Shown here piece after piece: positions 25,535-37,472 of a stretch of 64,000 nt of DNA. The notes under the pieces were generated by a model. It was not told the origin of the DNA. It searched no databases and worked only from the letters and a program-made list of their open reading frames with translations. Position 1 is the stretch's first letter, and each line of letters opens with the position of its first letter. Source of the stretch: Heliocidaris tuberculata (Eukaryota; Echinodermata; Echinoidea; Camarodonta; Echinometridae); NCBI GenBank assembly GCA_025618425.1, contig CM046838.1, positions 18,598,129 through 18,662,128 on the forward strand. The letters are read 5' to 3'. A program made the position numbers and the translations under genes.

Positions 25535-26214
25535 AGGGGCGTCGCTAGAACATTTTCAAATTGCCGAATAAAATGCTGCACCCTACTCTCTCCCCCACAA
25601 AATAATAACAAAAGAAAATTGTAGATGCAGAGATCTTGATCATACGGGCCCATTTTCGCAAGAGGGGCTGACGCATTTTGCCCTAATATCAACTATTCAA
25701 TTTCTAAATTTTTGCGAGCGAGCCAAGCAAGCGAGCAAGTTTTAAACAACTCTTCATAGTGAAAATGTACAGAAGTTACATATAGAAGTATAATTATCCG
25801 GGAATCTCGCTGCCCGAATATGACGCGATGGTTGCCCGAATATCGGAACTTTGAAAATCCTCGGGGGGGGGGGGGGAGGGGCTGCAGCCCATTGCTGAAG
25901 GGGACGCCTTTTGCCCGAATATTCACTTTCTAGTGTTTTTGCGAGGGAGCGAAGAGATCTAGCAAAAACAAAAAAAAAATTGCCAGTTTTTCCTTCATTT
26001 TCTTTCCTTTTTTCTTTCTGTTTTTGTTTTCCTTTTCCTTTTCCTTTTCTTTTCTTTTTTCCCTTCTCCTTTCTCTTTTCTCCTTTTTCTTTTTCTCTTT
26101 CCTCCTCCCTCTCCCTTTCCCCATCCTTTTTTTGCCGACAGAGGTGGCGCATTTGCCGACAGCAATTTTGAGGGGGGGTGTCGTGTCACACCCCACACCC
26201 CCTTTAGCGACGCC

Positions 26215-26264
<50 letters not shown>
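25456..26264. repeat. (GA)n microsatellite split by a transposon
   Basis: GA repeats at about 25456-25533 and 26219-26264 flank the element at 25534-26218. The two pieces were one array before insertion, since the element's 8-bp target duplication is AGAGAGAG on both sides. Confidence 0.9.
25534..26218. mobile_element. hAT-like element inserted in a GA array
   Basis: Left end CAGGGGCGTCGCTAG and right end CTTTAGCGACGCCGCTG are inverted matches. AGAGAGAG flanks both sides (25526-25533 and 26219-26226), an 8-bp duplication of the hAT type, although inside a GA array it could partly be chance. The 685-bp interior contains repeated TTGCCCGAATAT and GCGAG-GAGC phrases, a G-run and a pyrimidine-rich block. 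Open frames are low complexity, with no transposase. Confidence 0.83.
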
Positions 26265-26265
<1 letters not shown>

Positions 26266-26267
<2 letters not shown>

Positions 26268-26944
26268 TGAATGATAGAAAGAAGGAGAGTGATGACATCG
26301 CTCCCAGCAGGTCATCGCGCGTGTGGTATCGGGCTTGGCCCCTGTGGATAGCTCGGGGACGGACATCACCAATATTGTAAAGCCATGTTTATTGGACATG
26401 TAACACTTCTTACCACGACAACCAAATTGTTTTGACAACACTGGTAATATCAGGAGGGAGGAAAACCGCCATTGGCGAGTAGAGAGTAGGACTGACCTCT
26501 ACGAGTGTTCATGGAAAGAAAGAATAGACAGAAGACAGGCATTACATATTCATTTTTTTTTTTTATTCTTCTTGATTTTAGTTTTGGATGTTCTATTTTG
26601 ATTGCGAGCTCATCCCGTATTGGGAATATCAGTCATGTTATCCGATATCACAATGGAACGTCATCGATTCGGTGAATATCATGAAAATCTCTTTCTATAA
26701 TGTGTGTGTTTTTTCAAGCCTGAAGTAAGAAATTGGGAGAAGGTAAACTGTCAATGGTAAATATATAGTAAAAGTGATGATATATTTCTACGGGATCCAA
26801 AGAAGATAAGTAGGGGTATCGTACGGAGAGTCTGGAGAGAGCCAATTGAAAGAAACCGGCAACCTTCCTTCTCGCCCTGGATGTGCACGCATCACCATTC
26901 TGAAATCCACAGAAAATTGCGTTTATCTCATGGACTATAGTAAC
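26266..26944. other. Unassigned stretch between hAT element and LINE
   Basis: No exon is supported. Bases 26820-26945 may be the decayed upstream part of the LINE at 26945-27590, but stop codons interrupt the matching frame. Confidence 0.4.
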
Positions 26945-27790
26945 ATAGAAGCAAGGAACGGGTTAAATATTTTAGATGTATATTTGTTTTTAAATGTCTT
27001 AATGATTTGTCTGCTGATGTTTACAAAGGTATTTTTAAAGAAGTCTCAACGAAACATAATATTAACACTCGGCAATGTGCTAATCATGACCTTATAATTG
27101 GTAAATGTCATACAGAATATTATAAGCATGCAATATGTAATGACGGTGCAACTCTATGGAATAATTTGCCTATAAATATCAAGCAAACAAGTAATTTAAA
27201 CAATTTTAAATTTTCCTTGAAGAAGCATTTTCTAAATCTGAGTTAAGATATTGTCACTGTTTGGAATAAACATTTTTTTTTTTTTTTTTTTTTTTCTCCC
27301 AAGGTTTCCCTTTCTCTATCTCTCATTCTTTATATTATCATTGTTTATCCTTACATCAGTAAGTTTAATAGTTATGATTACTGACACTGATTATTTATTG
27401 TGGTTTAGTTTTGGTACAGTTTTATTGAATTCGTTTATAATTATTTATGTTACTGCTTATTTGATATATGTATGCTCATCTGATTGTAATTCAAATCATT
27501 TTTAATTGTATATAGTTTTTTGTATTTTCAGGGCCCATGGAAGATCAACTTTTGTTGAATGGGCTACCCTGATGAAATATCAATAAATAAATAAAAATAA
27601 TAAATAAAATAAATGGATACTTTTGCGAGAGGATATGCGATATAGAAAAATAAATAAATGAATAAATAAACAAATACATAAATAAATGAATAGAAAAGAT
27701 TAAATAAATAGATAACTACATGAATAAAAATATGAATAAATACATAGCTAACTAAATGAATAAAAATATGAATAAATAAATAAAAACAAA
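26945..27790 (+). mobile_element. LINE 3' remnant with hairpin and (AAAT)n tail
   Basis: In one plus-strand frame the remnant reads KERVKYFRCIFVFKCLND, then continues through ATLWNNLPINIKQ to FSLKKHFLNLS and a TAA at 27244. This is the C-terminal tail of a CR1/L2-type reverse-transcriptase polyprotein. Stops (TAG TAA) just upstream of 26960 show decay. The 3' untranslated part ends with a stem-loop (GGCCCAT paired with ATGGGCT, 27532-27565) and then an AAATAA-rich tail to about 27790, as in LINEs whose 3' hairpin is read by the reverse transcriptase. Target duplication not found. Confidence 0.85.
27271..27295. repeat. Poly-T run
   Basis: A run of about 25 T's inside the LINE 3' untranslated part. 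Confidence 0.9.
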
Positions 27791-27977
27791 ACACGATAAA
27801 AACTACTTTCGAAAAATAAACTCAAGGGCAATTTCAAAGGCCTATTGTACTGCCCATAGAAATCAGGTTCGGATTACGAAATATGCCATTGTAAATGTTC
27901 GCACATTTCTAAAGGTGATAGACAGGGCTATTGAAATTGCCTTCAGTTGATTTTTCGAGAATAGTTTTTATCGTGTT
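27790..27977. mobile_element. 188-bp foldback MITE with ACAA target duplication
   Basis: The ends AACACGATAAAAACTA and TAGTTTTTATCGTGTT are perfect inverted repeats, and the arms continue for about 50 bases with few mismatches (for example GGGCAATTTCAA against TTGAAATTGCC). ACAA flanks both sides (27786-27789 and 27978-27981). It sits at the very end of the LINE tail. Superfamily not assigned. Confidence 0.83.
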
Positions 27978-29416
27978 ACAATAAAAATGAACTATAAAAT
28001 AGGGGTAATTTCAATACAAGAAGTCCTCAATATAAAAGTGCATCTTAGCTGTTCATGCTAGAAAGAAGGCGAATGTTGGTTCTCGGAATGTTATACAATC
28101 TACATATTCCATGTTTTAGTGTCAAATAGAGGGTTGAGGTTAATGGTGCATCCTTGTTTACTGCAACATAGGGAGTCATTCTGAAATTTTGGTACAGTCA
28201 TGGTCAATGTCCTACATTAATCGAATTCCGAAAACTCAAACCCAACATGACCCAAAATTACACCTAACCACATTCCTAACGTTAAACCTAACCTTAAACC
28301 CAAAGCAACCCTGACCGTGACCATATTATATTTGACGAAATAAAACCCGGAGCAATTTTCGCCGTAGCATGCGTGTCACCTTCTATCTAGAATAAGAGTC
28401 GGTGACTCTTTCTCGGTCACTGCCTTCTCTCGCCCTAATAATCTTTTCTCATGAACATGTAACAGTTAATTTTGTCACGCTCATGGCAGCTGGAACGCTA
28501 ACATGAATTTCTTGATGAAACATTAAGATTAACTTAACTCGACTGAACAAACATTTGTCATGCATTAGAAAATAATTGGGAGTAATATTAAAGGTAGTGC
28601 CAATTTAAAACACCGTCCATGCTTCATTTTGTTCTTAAGACAGAAGCTTATAAAAGATAAAATGGGCTGCAATTTTTATATTTTAGATTCAAGTGTGGGT
28701 TTCGCTACACTGAATAGGGTGAGGGGTGTGAGACTCAACTTGCCGACATGTTTACCGAAGGAAAAGTACATTTTGTCTTTAAACCCCCCCCCCAAAAAAA
28801 AAAAACAACAAAAAAAACAAAAACAAAAACAAAAACAAAACTATAAAAAAATTCTAGCATTTGTTATACACATCAAATATACAAAATTTACATTTCAATC
28901 TGGTTTAGTTTAAAAATAAATACTATCTAATCAAATTAAAAAAAAAATCATATTAGAAAGATTAACATTAAAAATAAAGGACAGAATTATCAAATTCTAA
29001 TCTTATTGGAATAAAAATTGTTAATCTAAAATATTTTTATATCTAGTTCACTAGATTTGATATTTCTGGTCCAATTTAGAATTAGATTTTATTCAACTTT
29101 GGTTTGTCCCTAATCCTGGACATATTTGGTGTAAAAAATGGCACCTGAAATATTAAAGTTCTTATCTAAACAATTTAGCGTGTATCCGTAATAAACTATC
29201 CCTTGATCATTTTCACGAACACCTAACCTTAAGCAAGGGGTAATTGAGCATTATCTAAATGAGAAGCTGTCTGGGGATAACTTCCCTAGGGGCTAGTCTT
29301 CATAGAAGATAATGTCCTATGGGGTATATAGTATTTAAAAAAAATGTTAAAAATCTGTTTATGAAAACGAAAAACATCTTTACAACCTCACTATTTATCT
29401 TAAGGGTCCTCTAATC
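27978..29416. other. Gene-free stretch
   Basis: No exon is supported. It includes a CCTAACC-rich degenerate patch at 28255-28325 similar to that at 2401-2480, and a C-run/A-rich patch (CCCCCCCC then CAAAAA repeats) at 28785-28842. Confidence 0.5.
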
Positions 29417-29623
29417 CACTGGCGGATTTAGGAGGGGGCACCGTGCCCCACTTTTAAAACCCAATTGGTATACCACGGGACACAAACCTGACAATAATAT
29501 GCCCCTTTTTTTCAAATTTGCGACCTAAAAGGCTCATGAAAATGTGATAATTTATGTTGCTTGTCAAAGAATATTTCAAGAGTGTGCCCCCACCCCATTG
29601 CCAAATCCTGGATCCGCCCCTTG
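29417..29623. mobile_element. hAT-like MITE, CACTGGCGGATTTAGG copy
   Basis: Left end CACTGGCGGATTTAGG and right end CCTGGATCCGCCCCTTG are imperfect inverted repeats. Interior blocks such as TTGCTTGTCA-AATATTT and GTGCCCCC match the element at 2793-3010, so they belong to one family. The flanking 8-mers (CTCTAATC and CTACACCC) are poorly conserved, so this copy is older. Confidence 0.7.
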
Positions 29624-30269
29624 CTACACCCTCTACCTGAAATACAGTTTGGTTTATGTATGGACCGTGTCCCTTTTCCGCCCCGTGGTCTGGTCAGTAA
29701 TGCAATTTTCGTTTCACCTCGCTGGCAAAGTTATTCTCGGTATCCCGGTGGCAGGGTGAGCGAAGCACCTGAGTTGTTACACATCTCAGCGGTTTTCTTC
29801 ACACCCAATATCAAATTATTCTGTTTACAAATCCGCTTGTGACAGCAGAATTGAAGAACAAAATGCTTCATAAATGGCCTATACAGTATTATGAACCTCA
29901 TAAAGAGGTTACCTGCCATTTGCTGAATATGGAAAGCTTGATGTCTTCTTTGAATTGAAAGTATTTCATATAATATGCCCTTAAATACTGTTTCTCTTGG
30001 TAGCAGCTTCCATAATATAGCCGTTTAAAAACTAAATTGCCGCTGACACTTAATCTGATCAGACAAGAAATATGTTTGTGACATGGTCATTTGTAACTTA
30101 AACAAACCACTCATGAAATGCATGTTCAAATATTTCAGACAATAAGGCTCTCATCCGTCTCTCGCAAATACTTTTAATGTTCGTATTTCGTTTGGAGGTC
30201 TACGATTACTGAAATTGAAACTAATATTTTACAAGCAGTCTGAAATTTTTCAAGAAGATAACTTTTTTA

Positions 30270-30315
<46 letters not shown>

Positions 30316-33054
30316 CAGGCAGTGTATTTCATTTTCAAGTTTTACAACAGAAGATTCCCAGTTCGAAATAGTTTTTTTTCCACACAGCGTTTGATTATTT
30401 CCTTTTAGAATAAAATCATAAATTATAGCAATAATCAAATATGAAAATAGGGGAAAAGGGGGAAAAAACATGAAAAGGGCTTAATGTTTATAACAACACA
30501 ATTTTCTGTGTATTATGGTATATGAAATAAATGTTCTGGTGGAAATGTGGAAATGTTCTTTTCAAACATAAGTGATTATCATTATTATGAATTTTTTATC
30601 AATGTGAAAACTGAAACTAACACATTTTCAAAATTCTTTAATATTTTTTTATTCATGATGAAACTGAAGCAAGTGCTTTCTTAAAAACCTCGTATCCAGA
30701 TAAGAACAGACCATAATTATGTGACAAGTGTAGCATATCTAACAAGTTTCATGCGTACCTTGCATATAATTTTTTCATACAAAATCGAAAAAAAGTGGAA
30801 AGCCACTCCAGTTTGCCGAGTAAAAAACTTATTTAGATTAATAAAGTTCATAAACTATAACTGTAAATATTGTGATTCACATGACTGTCTGTTGGAACTT
30901 CTTTAGTGAAAGAAGGGTTGGCGAAAGTAGAGGGCGTTACACAATCTATCGAAATTACCAAAATCCGGGTGGATGCACAAAGAGGCAGATCTCGTTTCTT
31001 GATAGAATAATGCCGTGACAAAAACATCTAATCCTCGTCTTTGCCCTCTATGTTATCTTGTGCCTGTATCCCTTCAAATTGTCTCACCATAATTGGTCGA
31101 CTCGCAGTGCTTGTAATCCCACACCACTTCTCTTTAAGTCACCACCCATCTCTCTCCTCTCCAGTTCACTGCAATAGAACCTCATACGCCAGGTATCCCA
31201 TTACAAAACGATATCAAAGCCAGAATATTAACACCTAAAATGGCTGATAAAACTGGTGGAAAATGAGATTTCGGATACCTCACAAGTTTTGTTTCAGGAT
31301 CCGCAGTGCGTGGTAATAAACGATATTAGGTCATGAACTACCAAGTCGAACTTTGAGTGATTCACATTCAAAAAATCAGTGGAAGGCAAAACAGATACCT
31401 TTCTTAAAGTAGGTTTTCCCGGCAAATTCATCAAAACAGCAGCCAAATTGATACACAGTCGCTCGATTTCATTTGAATTTGAATGCTCATCGAGATCAAT
31501 ATTCAATTGCCTAAAATGAGCATTCAATTTGATTTTTAGGGCAAGTGATCGCATACATGTACTTTCATCATGCATTTTGATAGAATGAGCATTCAAATTA
31601 GAATTTTACCCAATGAGCATTCATATTCACGGGAACTTCGGATCGCGAACATTTGGGAATTCGATTTCATCAACAGACCAGCATGTTCGCGATTTAAGCA
31701 AAGGATTTAACAATGCACTCCTTCCCTTCGAATTTTCACATAGTTTTTACAAGATAAGATTTAGAAACAATATGTAAACATGGTAAAGTCGTGTTCTTGC
31801 AGTAATACAGATTAGGAATAAATGATAATGAAAAATGATGTTACTCTACAAATATGTGAAATCATGGAACATAACAAAGTTGATAAACAAACGCAAGCGC
31901 CATGGAATAATTTCTGACTATGAAGTACAGTGCGGTTGCTCGGCCTCGCTAGCACCCCTCCTATTTTGGGAGCCCGTAATTATCAAAAACAAAAATTAAG
32001 AAATGACAAAGCGAATGGTTGAACCGAAAAAATAGGATGAGACAAAATAAAAAAGACAGACCACAATATGTGAAAAACTACTTTGAATATTCTGTACACA
32101 TTTGAAACGATGCAGTATATGAAAAATTAAGGTAGTCCAATAATTCGTTTTTTACACCATTAGGTGTATTCATGATTTTGCAACAAAAATCAATTTTGAA
32201 AACATTAGAATGCTTAAATGACGAAAAAATTGGGGAAGTAAGATTCATCATAAAGGCAAAGCCTGGCTATTTTCTGTACTTCTAGTATACCTGCTTGAAA
32301 GTGAATGAACATACTGCAAACTTGACCGCCTATTAATGAAAAGGTAAGTAAAACTCGAGCAAGATTCCGCACCCAAGTCGTCGTAAATGCATTTGAATGA
32401 CGCCTTGGCCTCTTTAAATCAAACGACGATAAAGTAATTTGGATGTTTGAAGCACATTTTTCGACGCTGGAAAATGAATTTGAAAAACTAATATGAACCA
32501 AAGGAGTAAAGGGGAAGAGCAAATCGCTTGAATACGAGCGTTTGAAAATGAATTTGAAAGCTAAATTTGCGAAACAGGGAAAACCTATATTTTTCTCGTA
32601 TAATCCCCATTTTAGTTAGATAATGAATACATATCATCACGTTGATAATCTGTTAATTTGCAAGTATTATTTTGTGATGACTTGGAGAAATTTCAGTGAT
32701 GTATTGCATCTTGATTTGAGAGAAAGTATATGGATGCATTTTAGGGTACTTTATGGGCGTTTAGTAAGGTACGGATTCTCAGATTACGTCATAACATTCT
32801 GATGCCCTCGTCATTAACTCCCATTGCGATGATAAAGATATATGTTTTATATTTCCTTACTGATAATACTTCGAAGATTCACATTTTATTTCAAGTAGGC
32901 TTATACAACTAGGCCAATTTCTTCATCTTTTTCTTGACCGGGGGGAGGGGGGGGGGGGGAGGAGGGATGACGCACAGGAGCATTTTGCCTTTCTACATAC
33001 CTTAATCTATTTAGGGGTACTTACAAAATATAAAGTGTTGACAGTGATAGATCA
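29624..33054. other. Gene-free stretch
   Basis: No exon is supported. It contains a GA array at 30273-30314, a cluster of four ATGAGCATTC motifs at 31481-31622, and a G-run at 32940-32960. Confidence 0.5.
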
Positions 33055-33400
33055 TTTAATTTCATTCATTTCATTTATTTCCACAATAACAGCTAATAAT
33101 TTACAAAGACTTTCAGTTTACAAAAATCATTATGAGCATAGATAAACCATTAAGAATGAAATCTGGCACATAAATTTAAAACAAAATGAAATTTACGTTG
33201 AAATTGGTATGTAAATAAAATGCTAGCTGTATTGTGGAGGAAACGTTGGAAAGCAAAGATTGTAATTCAGGTTCCCTAACATGAGTATCGGAGTATCATG
33301 TAAGAAAAATAGAAGCATAAAAGGATATAAAAAGACACACGATACAAGACTTTACAAGAACAGGACAATACATCAAGACAACACAAGGACAAGGATGGGA
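33055..33400. repeat. Dispersed repeat family, copy 2
   Basis: Colinear with 21050-21360 over several hundred bases at moderate identity; see the shared blocks there. It is non-coding. Confidence 0.65.
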
Positions 33401-33689
33401 CACTGAATAGCCTTCTGCAGATTACATACCATGTGCCTACTGCAACTGTTTATTTGCCTAAGCTTAAGATTATGCTTGAACGAAAATGAACTTGGTGACT
33501 TTTTGAATGACTCATCAAGAGAATTCTAGAAATCATACAGATCACACATCATATAGATCAATCATATAGATAAAACATTATTGTATCTCGATTGTTAAAA
33601 ATGGCTAACTTTTCAGGTGTGAATGTTGATGAGTTTTCGACTGCATATTAGCGTGAATGAAAATTGACAGGAGATGGTTGTTTGTGCCT

Positions 33690-33889
33690 AGGTGCTGTCG
33701 GTGCATCACCTTTCAGCTTTGTCGATTCGATGGCAGCGGGAGACGAAGGCAATGCTCGCTCATTGAGCTCCAAGGTGCACCATTCTCACTCGATCTCCCC
33801 CTGCAGCACACCACCCGAGGCTGGTAGGAGTCACAACCGTATGCCATACACGGCAATGTCCAATAGGGGTTGGGCACCACATGCGATCT
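33690..33889 (+). CDS. Possible exon of an unidentified protein
   Basis: A CpG-rich island in AT-rich DNA, preceded by CACCTTTCAG (33707-33716), a plausible splice acceptor. The open frame reads FVDSMAAGDEGNARSLSSK, then a Ser/His/Pro-rich stretch, and closes with TGA at 33889. A possible donor GTAGGA lies at about 33823. I do not recognise the product. It could be a terminal exon, an internal exon using the donor, or non-coding sequence with chance openness. Confidence 0.25.
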
Positions 33890-33891
33890 GA

Positions 33892-34507
33892 GAATGTTGC
33901 GCAGTGAGAACCGGGTGGAGAGATCGAGTAAGGTTAGTAACCCAGAAACCCACAAGTCGGTGATCTCTGAATAGGGAATCTGGTTATATATGTCACGCCA
34001 TTCCTGCCATCACAAACTATTGTGAGCTCTCTATTTTAAAGTATTATTCTTATATATGCTCGACAAGAGCAAATACCTGGCTATATTGCACCAAGAAGTA
34101 GTCTAAATTAATGGTGTTGTAGTGAATGACATAAAATTCGTCGCATCAGTGTAAGAAGGAAATAGGAGCCATGTAGTGTCAGTGAGCTATATTTCCTTGT
34201 CACATTTTTTAGTCCCGCAAGAAGCAGTTCTTCCTCGGCTTCTTCACAACAGACGATAAAAGGTGTCTTACATGAAACAGGATTTTTTACATACCAAATC
34301 TACCAAGAAATGTCATTTTTCAAGAGAAATAAACCACTAGGTATTTGTTTAGGTTATCAGTATACCTTAAACACTTCAAAGTGACATTTAGTCATAGCCT
34401 AACAAATCGAATCAGGTACATTTGGTTTGGGATACTCCTACCTCACTTCGAACCCAGTGGTGGAAAACCTGTGTTCCACATCGAGCCGGGCTCCCTTTTG
34501 TGTAGGT
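33892..34507. other. Unassigned stretch
   Basis: No exon or repeat is recognised beyond AT-rich sequence. Confidence 0.4.
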
Positions 34508-35365
34508 ATACACTCTTTGAATGTTGTGTAAATTAAGTTGGGAAAGATTTAGTTGGTTAAAATTTTACCAATTTCTAAGCTTTTTGGGTCAACTCAGCTT
34601 AAGGGAACTTTACCAATTTCTGGCAAATATCTTTACCCAGTAACTGAGCACATATTTACCAACATTACTTTATAAATTAGGGTTGGGAAATTTTTTCTGC
34701 AGTTTTATACGTCTTTTATCAAGTTGGGTAAAGTTTGTTGGGCAAGGAATGGTGGGTCTAAAAATTACCAGACGGTGGAGGGGAAATTTTACCCAATCTG
34801 ATGCAAGTTAATAAAATACCCAAACATTGGATAACGATGATAATGTCGGTCGGTCGGACTTTGAATACCAATATCAATGGTAATTGTTTAGAAGGCCTAA
34901 CAAAATATAATACTGTGTTAACGGGATTTACTAAGTTGTTGTGAAAATTAATGTAACATAATTCACCCAATGCATGCTATCATTTTGTATCAAAGCAGGA
35001 TTTTTATTCTTTTAGGTGATGTCCTGCACTCTTGAAATATTGGGTAAATTAAGTTGGGTAACTACTTCCTGGTTAAAAATTGTCCAATTCTATATTTCAG
35101 CTTCACAGGGTTTGACCATTTTGTGGCGATCAACTTTGCGCAACTGACAGGTAGGTATTTACCAACAATCCTTGTTATAACAGCGTTGGGTTTTTCTACC
35201 CACTAGCTGTGCAATTCCGATTCTTCTTTCTAATTGGGAAAAAATTAGTCGGGCAATCATCAATGGTTGGTAATATATTGGCAACAGTTTGGGAGAGGTT
35301 TACCCACCCTGCTACAGAGTTATAGACAAAAATACTTAAACGTTTAAAAAAAATGGTTATTGGGA

Positions 35366-35414
35366 ATGTGCGTGTGTGTGTGTGTGCGTGCGCGCGCGTG
35401 TGTGCGTGTGTGTA
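35366..35414. repeat. (GT)n/(GC) microsatellite
   Basis: Alternating GT with GCGCGC interruptions, inside the TTGGGTAA-rich element. Confidence 0.85.
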
Positions 35415-35639
35415 TGTGTGTGCTCTTACATACATGCAGTTGTGGGGTACAGAGAACAAAAGAGTACAATGATGACCTTTATTTCGTCGTGCTTGTGGGG
35501 GTACATTGCTTGCGGGGTACAAAATACAATAGGAGAAAACAATACAGTACCCTAAAAATCAATGTGTGTGCAGATGAGTGTGGGTGTGTGTGTGTAATTG
35601 TAATTTATTTTTTGTTACAGACGTGTATCAATCAAATAT

Positions 35640-35781
35640 GATTATTTACGTCTGGGACCGACCTTAAACGTCACCATCAGAAGACGTGACTGAGATTCGA
35701 ACCTGGGTCCGATCAGAGTCAGTTTGTAGGCGAATACAGAGAGCTGCCCGCAGACGTTACCGCTAGACCAACAGAATGGTT
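35640..35781 (-). mobile_element. tRNA-derived SINE
   Basis: On the minus strand there is an A-box-like TGGTCTAGCGG (35760-35770) and a B-box GGTTCGAATCT (35693-35703). These are RNA polymerase III promoter elements in tRNA order, with extra sequence between them that prevents a cloverleaf. A non-tRNA part follows (GGTCGGTCCCAGACGTAAAT). It therefore looks like a SINE head rather than a functional tRNA gene. Confidence 0.75.
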
Positions 35782-36235
35782 TGTCATTATTACTGCATAT
35801 TGCCCAATATTTGAGTTGGTTAATCAAAGTTGGGAAATTCGGTTAATTTCCAAAGCATGTAATTATGCCATTAAAAACATGGGCGAACTTAAGTTAGGCA
35901 ATATTGGTCCAACGATTAGCGATTTTATTGTAGTACTGGCTGAAAACACTGGGCAAATGTATATCGGATGTACTAAACCAATAGTGGGGTGAAATTTACC
36001 ATAGAGTTGATAAACAAAAATATGAATATTGATGTATTTTGAGATGCGTATGGTTTGAGTGGCTCGATTTACTAACTGTCACTAAACACAGCATAAATTC
36101 TAAAGGGTATATAAGAGCTTGCAGTTAATGTGAACAGACGGATAGGAGAGTAAATGATAGGATAGGTTATATTAGGATAAGCTATCATAGGATAGGTAAG
36201 AATAAGACTTACAAGGATAATGGGTAAATGAACTG

Positions 36236-36380
36236 GGCCCTCTTGCATAAAAAGTTGCGATTAAACGCAACTCAAAAAATTAAACGCAACTTGATTTTCA
36301 ACCAATCAGGATCGACTATTTGGGACTTGCGTTTAATTTTTTGAGTTGCGATTAAAAGCAACTTTTTATGCAAGAGGGCC
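36236..36380. mobile_element. 145-bp hairpin MITE, copy 2
   Basis: Same length and termini as 20180-20324 (GGCCCTCTTGCATAAAAAGT and inverse), with scattered substitutions. The flanks CTG and CAG do not match, so no target duplication is seen. It sits inside the TTGGGTAA-rich element. Confidence 0.85.
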
Positions 36381-37048
36381 CAGATTAGATAGGATATACC
36401 AAAGACAACTGTGTCCTATATTTTTTTTTACCTAGGTTGGGGGAAAAGTGAAAAGAAGAAGAAGATATGACAAACCATATAGCTTTTATTATCCCATCAG
36501 TTGGGTAAATTTTGGGGCAATTGCAAGATCGGGTTGAAAAAAATATCAAAATTTAGTTGGTGAAATAAAAGATTAGGTAAGTATTGGCTGGGTTAATCAG
36601 AAGTTGGTTAATCAAATATTGGTTAATCAGAAGTGACACATATTGGGTTATGTTGGTTTTTTTTTTTACTAACAATATGGTAATTGCATTAACCAACACA
36701 GTTTGGGCAATAAATACCTAGAAGTTTAAAGGACATCCTACGACCCATACTGATTAAGATTTGGTTAAAATTTTGACCAAGTTAATATTTTAAGAGTGTA
36801 CAAAAATTAATGGCGAAAATGGGAAAAAGAAGACGATTAAAAAAAAAAAAGAAAGGTAAAGTTTAAAAGTGAACGCAAAAAGAAGGCGACTCTAATAACC
36901 CCACACCCTACTTAATGAACTGTTTCTCTTGTATTATATCCACCTAGTAATACCATTGAGGCAGTGCTCCCCCCCCCCCCCCCTCCATGGCACCTGTGCA
37001 CCATTAATGGCTGAATCCACGCCACGCCCCTTCAGGTACCTTCGATGT

Positions 37049-37180
37049 GGGATCAGGGGCGGACTGGAACTAAAATTCGAATGGGAGTTTCGGAGCAACC
37101 GGCCCTTTTTGTTGTAGACCGGCCTTTTTTTTTGTTGTATAACTGGCCCTTTTTAATCAAAAAAATTAACCGGCCCGTGG
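37049..37180. mobile_element. Partial element with CAGGGGCGGACTGG end
   Basis: CAGGGGCGGACTGGAAC (about 37050) has the look of a hAT-type terminus. It is followed by repeated CCGGCCC(T)TTTTT phrases up to about 37180. The inverse end is not present, so this is a fragment or solo end. Confidence 0.45.
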
Positions 37181-37472
37181 GGAAAACTCAAACTCCTGTC
37201 TTGTCCGTCCTGTGTGGAATTCCTGTACCTCGCATTAAACCCGAAATGTTCGGTGTGGGATACCAGTAGGCTTTACTATCAATTATCTAGTCCGTTTGTT
37301 TTGAGATACCGTGCCTTACCATGAACCAGGACGACGGTAGCTACATCAATGATGTTAAATGATTTCAACCCAAGCATCTTTTCACATTTTTTTAAAGGTC
37401 AAACCAGTAAACCTTTGCAATAATCCTGGCATAATACGACATAATAATTATTAACAATACTTAGATCCAGAT

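Larger units (their letters stand above)
34508..36800. mobile_element. Compound DNA element rich in TTGGGTAA motifs
   Basis: The left end TACACTCTTTGAATGTTG is inverted at the right end (36781-36800), which reads as TACACTCTTAAAATATTAAC on the other strand. A second left-type end, GCACTCTTGAAATATTGGGT, starts at 35026, so one copy has probably inserted in or beside another. The interior holds many degenerate TTGGGTAA/TTGGTTAA motifs and their complements. It has no coding capacity. A GT array (35366-35414), a tRNA-derived SINE (about 35640-35781) and a hairpin MITE (36236-36380) are nested within it. Confidence 0.65.

Noticed and set aside
25255..26441. Ser/Leu-, Arg/Glu- and Lys-rich frames on both strands
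   Set aside because: They come from GA arrays and the purine/pyrimidine block inside the hAT-like element.
34440..34470. TTCGAACCC as a tRNA B-box
   Set aside because: No A-box or cloverleaf at the required distance.
35642..35827. Functional tRNA gene on the minus strand
   Set aside because: A- and B-boxes are present but are too far apart and no cloverleaf forms; it fits a SINE head.
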